DNA of 64,000 bases from JL08 sp039969355 (GTDB lineage Bacteria; Pseudomonadota; Alphaproteobacteria; Rhodobacterales; Rhodobacteraceae): the NCBI GenBank assembly GCA_039969355.1, contig JBDVOA010000005.1, positions 27,236 through 91,235 on the forward strand, read 5' to 3'. Of the stretch, positions 43,647 through 53,000 are shown one piece after another. Position 1 is the stretch's first letter; each line of letters starts with the position of its first letter. The notes under the pieces are model-generated. The model did not search any database. It was not told the origin of the DNA and was given only the letters and a program-made list of their open reading frames with translations. Both the position numbers and the translations under genes were made by a program.

Positions 43647-44993
43647 ATGTCCAGTCATGCCACCCCAATTCCAATGACATCTCGTGCCAGCGGGCCCCTC
43701 ACTGGGGTGGCGGAGGTACCCGGAGATAAGTCCATTTCCCACCGTTCGCTCATTCTAGGTGCCATGGCGGTTGGTGAAACCCGCATTTCCGGACTGCTGG
43801 AGGGAGAGGACGTTCTGGACACAGCGCGCGCGATGCGCGCGTTTGGCGCGGAAGTCACGGACTTAGGCGAAGGTGAATGGTCGGTTTATGGTGTGGGTGT
43901 CGGCGGATTTGCTGAGCCCGAGAACGTGATCGACTGCGGTAACTCCGGGACAGGTGTGCGGCTGATCATGGGGGCGATGGCAACATCACCGATCACAGCT
44001 ACTTTTTCGGGCGACGCGAGCCTCAACAAGCGCCCGATGGCGCGCGTGACCGATCCGATCGCATTGTTTGGGGCCCTTTCTGTCGGACGATCTGAAGGGC
44101 GTCTTCCGATGACCATTGTCGGCGCTAAAGAGCCTGTGCCCGTGCGATATACGGTACCGATGCCGTCTGCGCAGGTAAAATCGGCGGTGTTGCTGGCCGG
44201 TTTGAACGCGCCCGGACAAACGGTTGTCATCGAAAAAGAGGCGACGCGGGATCACACAGAACGGATGTTGACGGGTTTTGGGGCTACGATCTCGACAGAA
44301 GAAACTGACGAGGGCAGAGTTATTACTCTGAACGGCCAACCTGAACTGAAGCCTCAGGAAATTGCGGTACCGAGCGATCCGTCCAGCGCTGCCTTTCCCG
44401 TCTGCGCAGCTTTGATTGTTCCGGGGTCTGATGTGCTGGTGCCAGGAATAGGTCTCAACCCAACGCGGGCTGGTCTGTTTACAACATTGCGCGAAATGGG
44501 TGCTGATCTGGTGTACGAAAACGAACGACTGGAAGGTGGGGAACCTGTCGCAGATCTGCGTGTTCGATATTCTCCCGACATGAAAGGGATTGCCGTTCCA
44601 CCCGAACGCGCCGCAAGCATGATTGATGAATACCCGGTTCTGTCAGTCGTGGCGTCGTTTGCCGCCGGTAAGACTGTGATGCGAGGTGTCAAAGAGTTGC
44701 GTGTTAAGGAGAGTGATCGGATCGAAGCTATGGCGACCGGATTGCGTGCCTGCGGTGTTGAGGTAGAGGATGGTCCGGATTGGTGGATCGTGAAAGGCGC
44801 GCCTAAGGTAAAGGGCGGTGCGACATGTGCCAGCCATCTCGATCATCGTATTGCTATGTCATTCATGGTCCTCGGTATGGCGACGGAAGAACCTGTCAGC
44901 TTGGATGACGGGGCCCCAATTGCTACTTCGTTTCCAATTTTCGAACCCCTGATGGTTAGGCTGGGCGCAAGCGTAACCCGAGCTAAAAGATGA
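43647..44993 (+). CDS. aroA: EPSP synthase (3-phosphoshikimate 1-carboxyvinyltransferase), class II
   Basis: Adds enolpyruvate to shikimate 3-phosphate. About 449 residues with PGDKSISHRS (26-34), SAQVKSA, RDHTERM and NPTRAG, the class II motif set known from CP4-type enzymes. At the site where CP4 has Ala100 (a residue tied to glyphosate insensitivity), this protein has Gly101 in CGNSGTG, so that change is absent. MSSHATP at 43647 matches relatives and is taken as start; ATG 43623 is possible. It overlaps cmk by four bases (ATGA). Confidence 0.95.
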   Translation: MSSHATPIPMTSRASGPLTGVAEVPGDKSISHRSLILGAMAVGETRISGLLEGEDVLDTARAMRAFGAEVTDLGEGEWSVYGVGVGGFAEPENVIDCGNSGTGVRLIMGAMATSPITATFSGDASLNKRPMARVTDPIALFGALSVGRSEGRLPMTIVGAKEPVPVRYTVPMPSAQVKSAVLLAGLNAPGQTVVIEKEATRDHTERMLTGFGATISTEETDEGRVITLNGQPELKPQEIAVPSDPSSAAFPVCAALIVPGSDVLVPGIGLNPTRAGLFTTLREMGADLVYENERLEGGEPVADLRVRYSPDMKGIAVPPERAASMIDEYPVLSVVASFAAGKTVMRGVKELRVKESDRIEAMATGLRACGVEVEDGPDWWIVKGAPKVKGGATCASHLDHRIAMSFMVLGMATEEPVSLDDGAPIATSFPIFEPLMVRLGASVTRAKR

Positions 44994-45601
44994 GAATTAC
45001 GGTTGCGATTGACGGGCCGGCGGCATCCGGGAAAGGCACTATTTCTCGGGCTGTTGCTGCGCACTTTGGGTTTGAACATCTCGACACCGGTTTGCTGTAC
45101 CGCGCTGTTGGGGCAAAGCTGATTGACGGTATCGACCCGGTAGAAGCAGCGCGAAACCTGTGCCGCGACGATCTTGATGACGCGCGGCTACGATCACCGG
45201 CCGTTGCGCAGGCCGCAAGTAAGGTTGCCGTGATCCCCGAGGTCCGAGATGCATTACTTGATTTCCAAAGGGCATTTGCACTGCGCTCGGGCGGGGCAGT
45301 ACTGGACGGGCGCGATATTGGAACTGTGATTTGCCCGGAAGCACAGGTCAAACTGTTCGTGACGGCCAGTGCGGAAGTACGCGCGGCACGACGGTATCAG
45401 GAATTGACAGACAAAGGTCACGATGTGTCACAGGATCAGGTGCTCGCGGATATAGAGGCAAGAGATGCCCGCGATATGCAACGTGATCAGGCTCCGCTAC
45501 GACCGGCTGAGGATGCAATCATGCTGGACACATCTCAGTTGAGCATCGAACAGGCTGTTGCAGCGGCTATTGCAAGTGTTACTGCCACAAGAACGATTTA
45601 G
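44990..45601 (+). CDS. cmk: Cytidylate kinase
   Basis: Phosphorylates CMP and dCMP. The 203-residue protein has the P-loop IDGPAASGKGTISR, LDTGLLYRAVG, LDGRDIGTVICPEAQVKLFV and the substrate Arg residues of RDARDMQRD, typical of bacterial Cmk. It follows aroA with an ATGA overlap, as in most Alphaproteobacteria. Usually rpsA follows; here the next gene is an unrelated exported protein. Confidence 0.95.
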   Translation: MRITVAIDGPAASGKGTISRAVAAHFGFEHLDTGLLYRAVGAKLIDGIDPVEAARNLCRDDLDDARLRSPAVAQAASKVAVIPEVRDALLDFQRAFALRSGGAVLDGRDIGTVICPEAQVKLFVTASAEVRAARRYQELTDKGHDVSQDQVLADIEARDARDMQRDQAPLRPAEDAIMLDTSQLSIEQAVAAAIASVTATRTI

Positions 45602-45746
45602 GCTTTGACAAGTGCCGCGGCGTTTAACACCAGGGAAATCGAATTAACGTCCGAATTGCAGCGAGGAAGTTGATCACCAAAGCGTGGTTGGCCGAATAGT
45701 TTTTCTACGGCTACTGTTTTCGCAATTGTAATTGCGGAGGCACGAT

Positions 45747-46283
45747 ATGCGGGCGCTTTTGGTCGGACTGTTTTTTTCCCTGTACATCGCACTGCCATTA
45801 GCGGGTCAGCAAGCAGAGCAAGAATCCGAGGTACAGATGACACTGGGTCGGCTGGGGGATATCCTTCTGGTGCTCGATCCGGAAACGCGTCGAGCTGGTC
45901 CAGCCTTCGAGTTGACCATTGATGATGTGCCTGTCCTGATCATTACCGATGAACGCGCTGATCGGATGCGCGCAATGGTGCCTATCAGATTGGCGGAAGA
46001 CATCGATGCCAGGGAATGGCAGCGTCTGATGCAGGCCAACTTCGATAGCGCTCTGGATGCTCGCTACGCCGTTGCACAGGGGCGTTTATGGAGCGTGTTT
46101 ATCCACCCGCTGTCACCGCTAGAAAAAAACCAACTCATTTCGGGCATCGCGCAAACCGTGAACGCAGCTCAGACCTATGGATCGTTGTATACTGGGGGGG
46201 CAATGCAGTTTGGCGGTGGCGACTCTGTGCCTCTACAGAGGCAGTTGATAGATCGGCTGCTTGAGAAGGGTCAGGAGATTTGA
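45747..46283 (+). CDS. Exported protein of unknown function
   Basis: I do not recognise this 178-residue protein with certainty. A signal peptide, MRALLVGLFFSLYIALPLAG, is followed by an alpha/beta domain (LGRLGDILLVLDPETRRAG, PVLIITDERADRMRAMVPIR, LWSVFIHPLSPLEKNQLISG). The pattern of an N-terminal helix, several strands and later helices recalls the YbjN/CesT chaperone-like fold, but this is a weak resemblance. Start at ATG 45747 with ggagg six bases upstream. It lies between cmk and secE. Confidence 0.75.
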   Translation: MRALLVGLFFSLYIALPLAGQQAEQESEVQMTLGRLGDILLVLDPETRRAGPAFELTIDDVPVLIITDERADRMRAMVPIRLAEDIDAREWQRLMQANFDSALDARYAVAQGRLWSVFIHPLSPLEKNQLISGIAQTVNAAQTYGSLYTGGAMQFGGGDSVPLQRQLIDRLLEKGQEI

Positions 46284-46378
46284 TGGGCAGGCAGCACCCT
46301 ATCGGACAAACCGCGTCTTGAATTCACTGAACGGGTTCGTTACATGGCGCTTTGTCGCAAGCAGAAAGCACCAGCACC

Positions 46379-46576
46379 ATGGCCATCACTAATCCGTTTC
46401 AATTCCTTCAGCAGGTCCGGGCCGAAGTTTCAAAAGTTGTGTGGCCGACTCGTCGCGAAGTATTGCTGACTACAGTCATGGTATTCATCATGGCGGCATT
46501 GACAGCTGTGTTCTTTTCATTGGTTGATATAACCATCCGGGAAGCGCTGAAACTGGTTCTGGGATATTTCGGCTAA
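46379..46576 (+). CDS. secE: Preprotein translocase subunit SecE
   Basis: Small essential subunit of the SecYEG channel. The 65-residue protein is the short, single-helix form: an amphipathic N-terminal helix FQFLQQVRAEVSKVVWPTRR with the conserved WPTR, then TTVMVFIMAALTAVFFSLVD in the membrane. ATG 46379 is chosen; the TTG 27 bases upstream has no support. The tRNA-Trp often found before secE is not present here. It precedes nusG by 223 bases. Confidence 0.93.
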   Translation: MAITNPFQFLQQVRAEVSKVVWPTRREVLLTTVMVFIMAALTAVFFSLVDITIREALKLVLGYFG

Positions 46577-46799
46577 GCGCCGCTCTGAGCGCACAAAAAT
46601 ACCCGTCCCCTCTTGATCATTTTGCGGCACGGCGGTAGGTGACGGCCTACTTCCTGATAATGGCGTGCTGCGATTCGTGCTGCGCGCCGATTTTTATTGT
46701 GGGGCGAACGGAACAAATGGCCGGATAACCATTTGAAAAAATTGATGAAACGGTGATGGTAAATGCCAAATCCGTTAAGAAATAAGGGCGAGTTGGCAG
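46577..46799 (+). other. secE-nusG intergenic region
   Basis: This 223-base gap contains the inverted repeat GTAGG-TGACGG-CCTAC at about 46635-46650 and, near 46733, TTGAAA with a poorly spaced GTAAAT as a possible promoter for nusG. Neither is strong. No small ORF or tRNA is seen. Confidence 0.35.
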
Positions 46800-47333
46800 A
46801 TGGCGAAACGGTGGTACTCGGTAAGCGTTCTCTCGAATTTCGAGAAAAAGATCGCTGAGCAGATCCGTACTTCGGTCATTGAACAGCACCTTGAGGATGA
46901 TATCGAAGAAGTTCTGGTGCCGACCGAAGAAGTCATCGAAGTGCGGCGTGGCAAGAAGGTCACGACAGAACGTCGCTTTATGCCGGGTTATGTTCTGGTG
47001 CGGATGGAAATGTCGGACCACGGCTATCACCTGATCAACTCGATCAATCGCGTTACAGGTTTTCTGGGTCCACAGGGTCGCCCGATGCCGATGCGTGATG
47101 CAGAAGTGAATGCAATCCTGAACCGGGTTCAGGAAGGCGAAGACGCGCCAAGAACACTGATTCATTACGAGATCGGTGAAAAGGTCAAAGTCAACGATGG
47201 ACCATTCGAGGATTTCGATGGAACCGTCGAAGAGGTTGATGAAGACAATCAAAGGCTCAAGGTTTCCGTATCCATCTTTGGTCGCGAAACCCCGGTCGAA
47301 CTGGAATTCACTCAAGTCAATAAACAGACCTGA
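46800..47333 (+). CDS. nusG: Transcription termination/antitermination factor NusG
   Basis: Binds RNA polymerase and Rho or ribosomal S10. The 177-residue protein begins KRWYSVSVLSNFEKKIAEQI, continues with the NGN domain (VIEVRRGKKVTTERRFMPGY, VRMEMSDHGYHLINSI) and ends with the KOW domain (KVKVNDGPFEDFDGTVEEVD). The length and order are normal. It is followed by the ribosomal protein genes. Confidence 0.97.
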   Translation: MAKRWYSVSVLSNFEKKIAEQIRTSVIEQHLEDDIEEVLVPTEEVIEVRRGKKVTTERRFMPGYVLVRMEMSDHGYHLINSINRVTGFLGPQGRPMPMRDAEVNAILNRVQEGEDAPRTLIHYEIGEKVKVNDGPFEDFDGTVEEVDEDNQRLKVSVSIFGRETPVELEFTQVNKQT

Positions 47334-47436
47334 GATGAGCAATGTGGGAGGCGCGGGCAACGCGATGTCCGGACCGAACCACACAACTTGAAATTGCCCT
47401 GACGCGTCGGGGTGGTGTTGAAAAAGGAGAGGCCAT

Positions 47437-47862
47437 ATGGCCAAGAAGCTCGTAGGCAAGATGAAGCTGCAAGTCCCAGCCGGACAAGCAAACCCATCTC
47501 CCCCCGTTGGACCAGCACTGGGTCAGCGGGGCATTAACATTATGGAATTCTGCAAGGCGTTCAACGCCAAGACCGCAGACATGGAGCCCGGCGCCCCATG
47601 CCCGACTGTGATCACCTACTATCAGGATAAGTCCTTTACGATGGACATCAAGACGCCCCCGGCGTCGCATTACCTGAAAAAAGCAGCAGGTCTGAAGTCC
47701 GGCGCGGCGACCCCGTCGCGTGAAACAGTTGGCAGTGTGACTGTCAAACAGGTTCGCGAAATCGCCGAGGCCAAGATGCAAGACCTCAACGCAAACGATA
47801 TTGAAGGTGCCATGAAGATCATCATGGGATCGGCAAATTCCATGGGCATCGAGGTTAAGTAA
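47437..47862 (+). CDS. rplK: 50S ribosomal protein L11
   Basis: GTPase-centre protein of the 50S subunit. The 141-residue sequence has KLVGKMKLQVPAGQANPSPP and VGPALGQRGINIMEFCKAFN, then the RNA-binding C-terminal domain ending IIMGSANSMGIEVK. A strong aaggagagg lies before ATG. The 103-base gap after nusG has no clear terminator. Confidence 0.98.
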   Translation: MAKKLVGKMKLQVPAGQANPSPPVGPALGQRGINIMEFCKAFNAKTADMEPGAPCPTVITYYQDKSFTMDIKTPPASHYLKKAAGLKSGAATPSRETVGSVTVKQVREIAEAKMQDLNANDIEGAMKIIMGSANSMGIEVK

Positions 47863-47863
47863 G

Positions 47864-48562
47864 ATGGCAAAATACGGAAAACGCGCAACAGCGGCCCGCG
47901 AAGCATTCGCCGGCAAAGATAACCTTTCTGTTGAAGATGCCGTTGCCTTGGTGAAAGGCAATGCCACGGCAAAGTTTGACGAAACTGTCGAGATTGCGAT
48001 GACCTTAGGTGTTGATCCGCGCCACGCCGACCAAATGGTTCGTGGCGTTATTGGTCTGCCAAATGGTACAGGCAAAACAGTACGTGTCGCGGTATTTGCC
48101 CGTGGCCCAAAAGCAGAAGAAGCTCAAGCAGCCGGCGCCGACATCGTCGGCGCAGAAGACCTGATGGAAATCGTGCAGGGTGGCAAGATCGAGTTTGATC
48201 GTTGCATTGCAACGCCAGACATGATGCCGATCGTCGGGCGTTTGGGCAAGGTTCTGGGTCCGCGTAACCTGATGCCAAACCCAAAAGTTGGCACAGTGAC
48301 TATGGATGTCGCGGATGCTGTCAAAGCTGCCAAAGGTGGCGAAGTGCAGTTCAAGGCCGAAAAAGCTGGTGTTGTACATGCAGGCGTCGGCAAAGCGTCC
48401 TTTGACGCAGCCAAACTGGTCGAGAATGTGCGGGCCTTTATTGGTGCTGTGTCCAAGGCCAAGCCGTCAGGTTCCAAGGGGACCTATATGAAAAAAATCG
48501 CACTCAGCTCGACCATGGGCCCGGGTGTGACTGTAGATATCTCAAACGCCGTCGGCGAATAG
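47864..48562 (+). CDS. rplA: 50S ribosomal protein L1
   Basis: L1-stalk protein and, in many bacteria, translational repressor of the rplK-rplA mRNA. The 232-residue sequence contains TAKFDETVEIAMTLGVDPRH, ADQMVRGVIGLPNGTGKTVR, DMMPIVGRLGKVLGPRNLMP and NPKVGTVT. It starts one base after rplK. Confidence 0.98.
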   Translation: MAKYGKRATAAREAFAGKDNLSVEDAVALVKGNATAKFDETVEIAMTLGVDPRHADQMVRGVIGLPNGTGKTVRVAVFARGPKAEEAQAAGADIVGAEDLMEIVQGGKIEFDRCIATPDMMPIVGRLGKVLGPRNLMPNPKVGTVTMDVADAVKAAKGGEVQFKAEKAGVVHAGVGKASFDAAKLVENVRAFIGAVSKAKPSGSKGTYMKKIALSSTMGPGVTVDISNAVGE

Positions 48563-48810
48563 GATATATCGAATTTTGGTCCCGGCGACGTCGGGACCAG
48601 ATAAGCAAGGCCAGAAGACCGGCCTTGCTTCTGTCCGAGACGGAGGGTTCCGGCAACTGCCTGAATAATTCCTTCCTGAGATGGGAAACGAGAGATTTAT
48701 TGCCTTCGGGTGATTTTGGCCTCGGGACCCTCAAATTGGACCCGAAACGGGTGCAGCATGCTGCACCCTGAACTGAGCCGGGGGGCAACCCCCATAATTG
48801 GAGTGAAACT
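48563..48810 (+). promoter_or_regulatory. rplJ leader with four hairpins
   Basis: The 248 bases between rplA and rplJ hold four stems in order: GGTCCCG/CGGGACC (48578-48598); AAGCAAGGCC/GGCCTTGCTT (48603-48630, 10 perfect pairs, 8-base loop); a perfect 20-base palindrome GGGTGCAGCA/TGCTGCACCC (48749-48768); and GGGGG-CAA-CCCCC (48781-48793) just before the ribosome site. In E. coli and other bacteria, L10-L7/L12 binds a structured rplJ leader to repress its own synthesis, and this is the likely role. Neither of the first two stems is followed by a good U-run. Confidence 0.65.
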
Positions 48811-49326
48811 GTGGATAGAGCACAAAAAGAAAAACTGGTCGAGGAACTCGGCCAGATCTTTGAAAGCTCTGGCGTCGTTGTGGTAAGCCACTACGCCGGT
48901 CTGACAGTTGCTGAGATGCAGGATCTGCGCGCGCGTGCGAGCGAAGCGGGTGGATCTGTGCGTGTTGCCAAAAACAGGCTCGCCAAAATCGCCCTTGAGG
49001 GTAAGCCATGCGAAAGCATCGGTGGCCTCCTTTCGGGTATGACCGTTCTGACCTTTTCCGAAGACCCCGTGGCAGCAGCCAAGGTGGCCGAGGACTACGC
49101 CAAGGAAAACAAGAAGTTTGAGATTCTTGGCGGTGCAATGGGAACGAACGCTCTGGACCGGGCCGGTGTTGCAGCCGTATCGAAAATGCCATCGCGCGAT
49201 GAACTTATCGCGACCATCGTTGGCATGATCGGTGCACCTGCATCCAACATCGCCGGGGCCATTGGCGCACCTGCAAGCAATATCGCATCCATCTTGTCCA
49301 CAATCGAGGACAAGGCGGCCGCCTGA
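48811..49326 (+). CDS. rplJ: 50S ribosomal protein L10
   Basis: Base of the L7/L12 stalk. GTG at 48811 is the start, with ggag eight bases before it; it gives the family N terminus RAQKEKLVEELGQIFESSGV. The 171-residue protein includes VVSHYAGLTVAEMQDLRARA and a C-terminal stalk helix (ASNIASILSTIEDKAAA) with two copies of IGAPASNIA, where L7/L12 dimers bind. Confidence 0.97.
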   Translation: MDRAQKEKLVEELGQIFESSGVVVVSHYAGLTVAEMQDLRARASEAGGSVRVAKNRLAKIALEGKPCESIGGLLSGMTVLTFSEDPVAAAKVAEDYAKENKKFEILGGAMGTNALDRAGVAAVSKMPSRDELIATIVGMIGAPASNIAGAIGAPASNIASILSTIEDKAAA

Positions 49327-49398
49327 GCACTGTAAGACCGACGGGTGGTTGAAATCACGTCGTTGGAACACAACATATGGAAACGGAAAGAGCTAAAA

Positions 49399-49779
49399 AT
49401 GGCTGATCTGAAAAAACTGGCAGAAGAGATCGTTGGTCTGACCCTGCTTGAAGCACAAGAACTGAAAACAATTCTGAAAGACGAATACGGCATCGAGCCC
49501 GCCGCTGGCGGCGCCGTAATGATGGCCGGTCCTGCGGATGCAGCCGGTGGCGGAGATGCGGAAGAGCAATCCGAATTCGACGTAATCCTGGTGTCCCCGG
49601 GTGCGTCTAAAATCAACGTCATCAAAGAAGTCCGCACCATCACTGGTCTGGGTCTGAAAGAAGCAAAAGATCTGGTTGATGCCGGCGGCAAAGCTGTCAA
49701 AGAACAGGTCTCGAAAGAAGAAGCAGAAGACATCAAAGGTAAGCTGGAAGCAGCGGGCGCTGAAGTCGAACTGAAGTAA
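49399..49779 (+). CDS. rplL: 50S ribosomal protein L7/L12
   Basis: Flexible stalk protein that recruits translation GTPases. The 126-residue protein has the dimerisation domain ADLKKLAEEIVGLTLLEAQE, a short alanine-rich hinge (AAGGAVMMAGPADAAGGGDA) and the C-terminal domain EFDVILVSPGASKINVIKEV with GLGLKEAKDLVDAGGKAVKE. ATG 49399 is preceded by gaaagag; the open frame upstream is not coding. Confidence 0.98.
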   Translation: MADLKKLAEEIVGLTLLEAQELKTILKDEYGIEPAAGGAVMMAGPADAAGGGDAEEQSEFDVILVSPGASKINVIKEVRTITGLGLKEAKDLVDAGGKAVKEQVSKEEAEDIKGKLEAAGAEVELK

Positions 49780-49810
49780 TCCGCGCCGGGGCAACCCGGA
49801 GCAGATATTA

Positions 49811-49839
49811 GGCTGGGCACGTTGAAAACGAGCCCAGCC
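49811..49839 (+). promoter_or_regulatory. Hairpin between rplL and rpoB
   Basis: GGCTGGGC (49811-49818) pairs perfectly with GCCCAGCC (49832-49839) over a 13-base loop, about 30 bases after rplL. A smaller stem, CCGGG-GCAA-CCCGG, lies at about 49786-49799. No U-run follows. In well-studied bacteria the rplL-rpoB gap holds a partial terminator and an RNase III site that lower rpoBC relative to ribosomal proteins; this stem is in the same place. Confidence 0.55.
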
Positions 49840-50020
49840 GAACCTGTCTTAGTAAGGGCTTTTGTCAGAAAAGCGTTTTCTAAGGTGCGGTTCAATGATC
49901 GGGAGGTCTTCGGTGGGACGGAGACCGTGAATAGATCGAAACGCACTGTCTCGTATGGGCGAGATGCCGTGGCCCGACGGTGTTCTTGTCCGGTGAGAAG
50001 CAAAAAAGGTGACACCTGAT

Positions 50021-53000
50021 ATGGCTCAATCCTTCCTTGGCCAGAAGCGTCTACGTAAGTACTATGGCAAAATCCGCGAAGTTCTGGATATGCCGAACCT
50101 GATTGAGGTTCAGAAATCCTCATATGATCTATTTCTGAAATCTGGTGATGCGGATACCCCGACAGAGGGTGAAGGCATCATGGGGGTTTTTCAGTCGGTT
50201 TTTCCGATCAAGGATTTCAATGAGACGTCGATTCTTGAGTTCGTTAAATACGATCTGGAGAAGCCAAAGTACGACGTAGAAGAGTGCCAGCAGCGCGACA
50301 TGACGTATGCCGCACCGCTCAAAGTCACACTGCGCCTGATCGTTTTTGATATCGACGAAGATACGGGTGCCAAATCCGTCAAGGATATCAAGGAACAAGA
50401 TGTATTCATGGGCGACATGCCTTTGATGACCCCGAATGGCACATTTGTCGTGAATGGAACGGAACGTGTGATTGTTTCGCAGATGCATCGTTCACCAGGT
50501 GTGTTCTTTGATCACGACAAGGGCAAAACCCATTCATCAGGTAAGCTTCTGTTTGCCTGTCGCATTATCCCATATCGCGGCAGTTGGCTGGACTTTGAAT
50601 TTGATGCCAAAGATATTGTCTTTGCACGCATCGACCGCCGCCGGAAATTGCCGGTCACAACCTTGCTCTATTCACTGGGCATGGACCAGGAAGGCATCAT
50701 GGATGCGTACTATGATACGGTCCAGTTCAAGCTGAAAAAGGGTAAAGGCTGGGTCACACCGTTCTTCCCGGAACGGGTACGTGGCACGCGTCCGACCTAT
50801 GATCTGGTCGACGCCAAAACTGGTGACGTAATTGCTGAAACCGGCAAGAAAGTGACACCACGCGCAGTCAAGCAGTTGATTGACGAGGGCAAAGTCAAAG
50901 ATCTGCTGGTTCCGTTTGAGCATATTGTTGGCAAATTTGTCGCCAAAGACATCATCAACGAAGAAACTGGTGCAATCTATGTCGAAGCGGGTGATGAACT
51001 GACGCTGGAATACGACAAAGGCGGCGATTTGATCGGCGGTACTGCCAAGGATCTGATCGATGCGGGGATTACCGATATTCCGGTCTTGGATATCGATAAC
51101 ATCAATGTCGGTCCTTACATGCGCAATACGATGGCAGCGGACAAGAACCTCAATCGCGAAACTGCTTTGATGGATATCTACCGTGTCATGCGTCCGGGTG
51201 AACCGCCGACCGTTGAGGCCGCGTCGAACTTGTTCGATACGCTGTTCTTTGATTCGGAACGCTACGATTTGAGCGCGGTGGGCCGCGTTAAAATGAACAT
51301 GCGTCTTGATCTGGATGCAGAAGATACGCAACGCACTTTGCGCAAAGAAGACATCGTATCCTGCGTCAAGGCGCTGGTAGAACTGCGCGATGGCAAGGGC
51401 GATATCGACGACATCGACCACCTTGGTAACCGTCGGGTTCGCTCGGTTGGCGAGCTAATGGAAAACCAGTACCGGGTTGGTCTTTTGCGCATGGAACGAG
51501 CGATCAAGGAACGGATGTCTTCGGTCGAGATCGATACCGTGATGCCGCAGGACCTCATCAACGCAAAGCCCGCAGCCGCAGCCGTACGCGAATTCTTTGG
51601 CTCGTCGCAATTGTCACAGTTCATGGACCAGACCAACCCGCTTTCGGAAGTGACGCACAAGCGTCGCTTGTCTGCGCTTGGGCCAGGCGGTCTGACACGC
51701 GAACGTGCCGGATTTGAGGTGCGCGACGTGCACCCAACGCACTATGGTCGGATGTGCCCGATTGAAACGCCGGAGGGACCAAACATTGGTCTGATCAACT
51801 CGCTGGCAACTTTCGCACGGGTGAATAAGTACGGCTTCATCGAAACTCCTTATCGCGTCGTCAAGGATGCCGAAGTGACCGACGAGGTTCACTACATGTC
51901 CGCGACCGAGGAGATGCGCCATACCGTGGCGCAGGCCAACGCAACACTGGATGCGGATGGTAAATTCATCAACGATCTGGTGTCGACCCGTCAGTCGGGT
52001 GACTACACCCTCGCTCCACGCGAGAATGTGGATCTGATTGACGTGTCGCCGAAACAGTTGGTCTCGGTCGCGGCTTCGCTGATCCCATTCCTTGAAAATG
52101 ACGATGCGAACCGGGCTCTTATGGGGTCGAACATGCAACGTCAGGCGGTTCCTTTGCTGCAAGCCGAGGCACCTTTGGTCGGAACAGGCATCGAAGAAGT
52201 TGTAGCGCGTGACTCTGGAGCAGCCTATATGGCCAAACGCGGCGGTATCATTGACCAGGTTGACGCCACTCGAATTGTTGTACGCGCAACTGAGGATCTG
52301 GAACTGGGCGACGCGGGTGTGGACATCTACCGCATGCGCAAATTCCAGCGTTCGAACCAGAACACCTGCATCAACCAGCGTCCGCTGGTGAAAGTGGGCG
52401 ATACGGTTCAAAAAGGCGAAGTTATTGCCGATGGACCGTCTACGGATATCGGTGAACTGGCGCTTGGCAAAAACGTGGTTGTCGCGTTCATGCCGTGGAA
52501 CGGATACAACTACGAAGACTCGATCCTGATCTCCGAGCGGATCGCGCGTGACGACGTGTTCACTTCAATTCACATCGAAGAATTCGAAGTGGCAGCCCGT
52601 GACACGAAACTCGGACCGGAAGAGATCACTCGCGACATTCCAAACGTCGGTGAAGAAGCACTGCGTAACCTCGACGAGGCGGGCATCGTGTATATCGGCG
52701 CGGATGTTGAACCGGGCGATATTCTGGTTGGTAAGATCACGCCAAAAGGCGAAAGCCCGATGACACCAGAAGAAAAACTTCTGCGTGCCATCTTTGGTGA
52801 AAAGGCCTCTGACGTACGCGATACATCGCTGCGGGTAAAGCCGGGTGACTTTGGCACGGTTGTGGAAGTGCGTGTCTTTAACCGCCACGGCGTGGAAAAA
52901 GACGAACGTGCCCTGCAGATCGAACGTGAAGAAGTTGAACGTCTGGCCCGTGACCGAGACGATGAGTTGACCATTCTGGATCGCAATATCTACGCGCGCT

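Noticed and set aside
46284..46378. Possible tRNA-Trp before secE, as in some related genomes
   Set aside because: No cloverleaf, T-loop GTTCGA or CCA-type end could be found in these bases.
46647..47459. 270-codon open frame antisense to nusG and into rplK
   Set aside because: Covers nusG on the opposite strand; no start site and no family resemblance.
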